Assembly (NCBI GenBank): GCA_018699075.1
Contig: JABIPV010000005.1
Location: 1-6,532, forward strand
DNA: 6,532 nucleotides
Direction of reading: 5' to 3'
Origin: Kordiimonadaceae bacterium
GTDB lineage: Bacteria; Pseudomonadota; Alphaproteobacteria; Sphingomonadales; Emcibacteraceae
The notes beneath the pieces are model-generated. The model ran no database searches. It was given only the letters and a program-made list of their open reading frames with translations, and was not told the DNA's origin. Below, in pieces: positions 5,794-6,532 of this stretch. How positions within the stretch are numbered: position 1 is the stretch's first letter; every line of letters begins with the position of its first letter. Made by a program: the position numbers and the translations under genes.

Positions 5794-6532
5794 CTACGTT
5801 GGAACCGAACCTAAATGCTGGATAGTAATGGCAGCAATCTTTGAACCTTCTTTAAGGGCTTTTTCAATATTCTCTTGATGCACAAAACTGGAAAGAAAAC
5901 CCGCAGCAAAGGCATCGCCAGCACCCGTAGTATCAACTATATTTGCAACGGACATCGCGGGGCATTGAAACTTTTCATTTCCAGAAAATGACATGCTGCC
6001 CTTTTCACCGAGTGTGATTATCATTAGTTTATTTTTTGATTTTGAAAGGTCGCAAAGACGGTCAATTAATTCGCAATGATTTATTGATAAACCGAAAAAG
6101 GCTATATCAATTTTACCCAAATATTTTTCCAAAAGATCAAAATCAGGATCAGTGGCAAAGTCGGAAAAATCTACAGCTATTTTTGCTTTTGTTTCGGCGC
6201 TTAAGACAATATCAAAAACATTTTTAATCTGCCAGTAAATTGGCGTCATGATTAGATCGGCATTTTTTAGAATTTGTTTTTGATCATCATCAATATAGAA
6301 GTTTTCAAGCACTCCGCGGTCATATTTAAAGAAATCTTTTTCGCCGTCTTGCTGGATTTTAATATATTGAACGGGTGTCTGGCCGTGGGTTTTATTAATA
6401 TGACAGTTAATACCACTAACATTAACGGCCTTTAGGGCTGTCTCGGCTTCTTCGTCATCACCGAGCAGTGATATAATATCAATTTCATCAGTTGTCTTAA
6501 AGGCGCGCCGCGCCTGTCTTGTGAAATTAGCC
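5794..6532 (-). CDS. PfkB-family carbohydrate kinase, fructoselysine 6-kinase (FrlD)-like, N-terminus outside window
   Basis: The frame is open from the right edge (first complete codon ends at 6531) to TAG at 5794-5796, giving 245 visible residues; the GTG at 6312 is internal. The visible start, ANFTRQARRAF, is the end of the first PfkB signature (GGN-x-ANxA), so about 30-45 residues are missing. The second signature DTTGAGDAFAAGF lies at visible residues 200-212 (5896-5934), with the anion hole GAGD and catalytic Asp at residue 206. ADLIMTPIYW, AVDFSD, IDIAFFG and ITLGEKGS occur in the order and style of fructoselysine 6-kinase, which phosphorylates an Amadori amine-sugar. Another sugar or nucleoside substrate remains possible. 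The protein is cytoplasmic and ATP-dependent. It lies 64 bases upstream of the oxidoreductase start with no terminator between, so co-transcription is likely. PfkB membership is firm; FrlD identity is tentative. Confidence 0.87.
   Translation of the reverse strand, partial: ANFTRQARRAFKTTDEIDIISLLGDDEEAETALKAVNVSGINCHINKTHGQTPVQYIKIQQDGEKDFFKYDRGVLENFYIDDDQKQILKNADLIMTPIYWQIKNVFDIVLSAETKAKIAVDFSDFATDPDFDLLEKYLGKIDIAFFGLSINHCELIDRLCDLSKSKNKLMIITLGEKGSMSFSGNEKFQCPAMSVANIVDTTGAGDAFAAGFLSSFVHQENIEKALKEGSKIAAITIQHLGSVPT

Noticed and set aside
5794..6312. A short 172-residue kinase starting at GTG 6312
   Set aside because: The frame continues open to the window edge and the upstream residues match the PfkB N-terminal lobe, so the gene is longer and merely cut by the window.

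Overview
The window looks like chromosomal DNA of a Gram-negative, probably marine, proteobacterium. The base composition is moderately AT-rich (about low 40s % GC, judged by eye). Three things support this reading: acidic glycine/aspartate-rich RTX proteins of the type I secretion class, a twin-arginine (Tat) signal on a flavoprotein, and intrinsic terminators of the usual proteobacterial form. The GGW-(T/M)-D element in the RTX C-termini recalls alphaproteobacterial RTX proteins, but that is an impression from memory and not proof of lineage.

Left half, plus strand (1-2494). Position 1 falls inside the 3' part of a large secreted RTX/adhesin-type gene, of which 366 codons are visible up to 1101. 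A strong intrinsic terminator follows (1123-1153), then an AT-rich spacer of about 250 bases with a 12-bp inverted repeat. A second complete gene (1415-2440, 341 residues) has a long hydrophilic, disordered-looking N-terminal half. Its C-terminal half is clearly paralogous to the C-terminus of the first protein. A near-copy of the first terminator (2464-2494) follows. The two genes therefore share a 3' cassette made of linker, RTX repeats, secretion-signal-like C-terminus and terminator.

Right half, minus strand (6532 down to 2493). Three genes run in one direction and probably form an operon: a PfkB sugar kinase cut by the window edge (closest by eye to fructoselysine 6-kinase, FrlD), a Tat-exported FAD-dependent oxidoreductase of the spermidine dehydrogenase (SpdH) type, and an M24-fold (creatinase/aminopeptidase P-like) protein. 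The kinase and oxidoreductase genes are 64 bases apart. The oxidoreductase stop codon abuts the M24 start codon (TAAATG), which suggests translational coupling. The M24 protein lacks most canonical metal-ligand residues, so it is unlikely to be an ordinary metallopeptidase. The operon meets the RTX genes tail to tail at the second terminator.

I infer that the minus-strand operon processes a nitrogen compound (polyamine, glycated amine or similar): a periplasmic amine-oxidising step, a C-N hydrolase-like step and a sugar or sugar-amine phosphorylation. The substrate cannot be read from the sequence. No tRNA, rRNA, CRISPR array, insertion sequence or integrase was seen.
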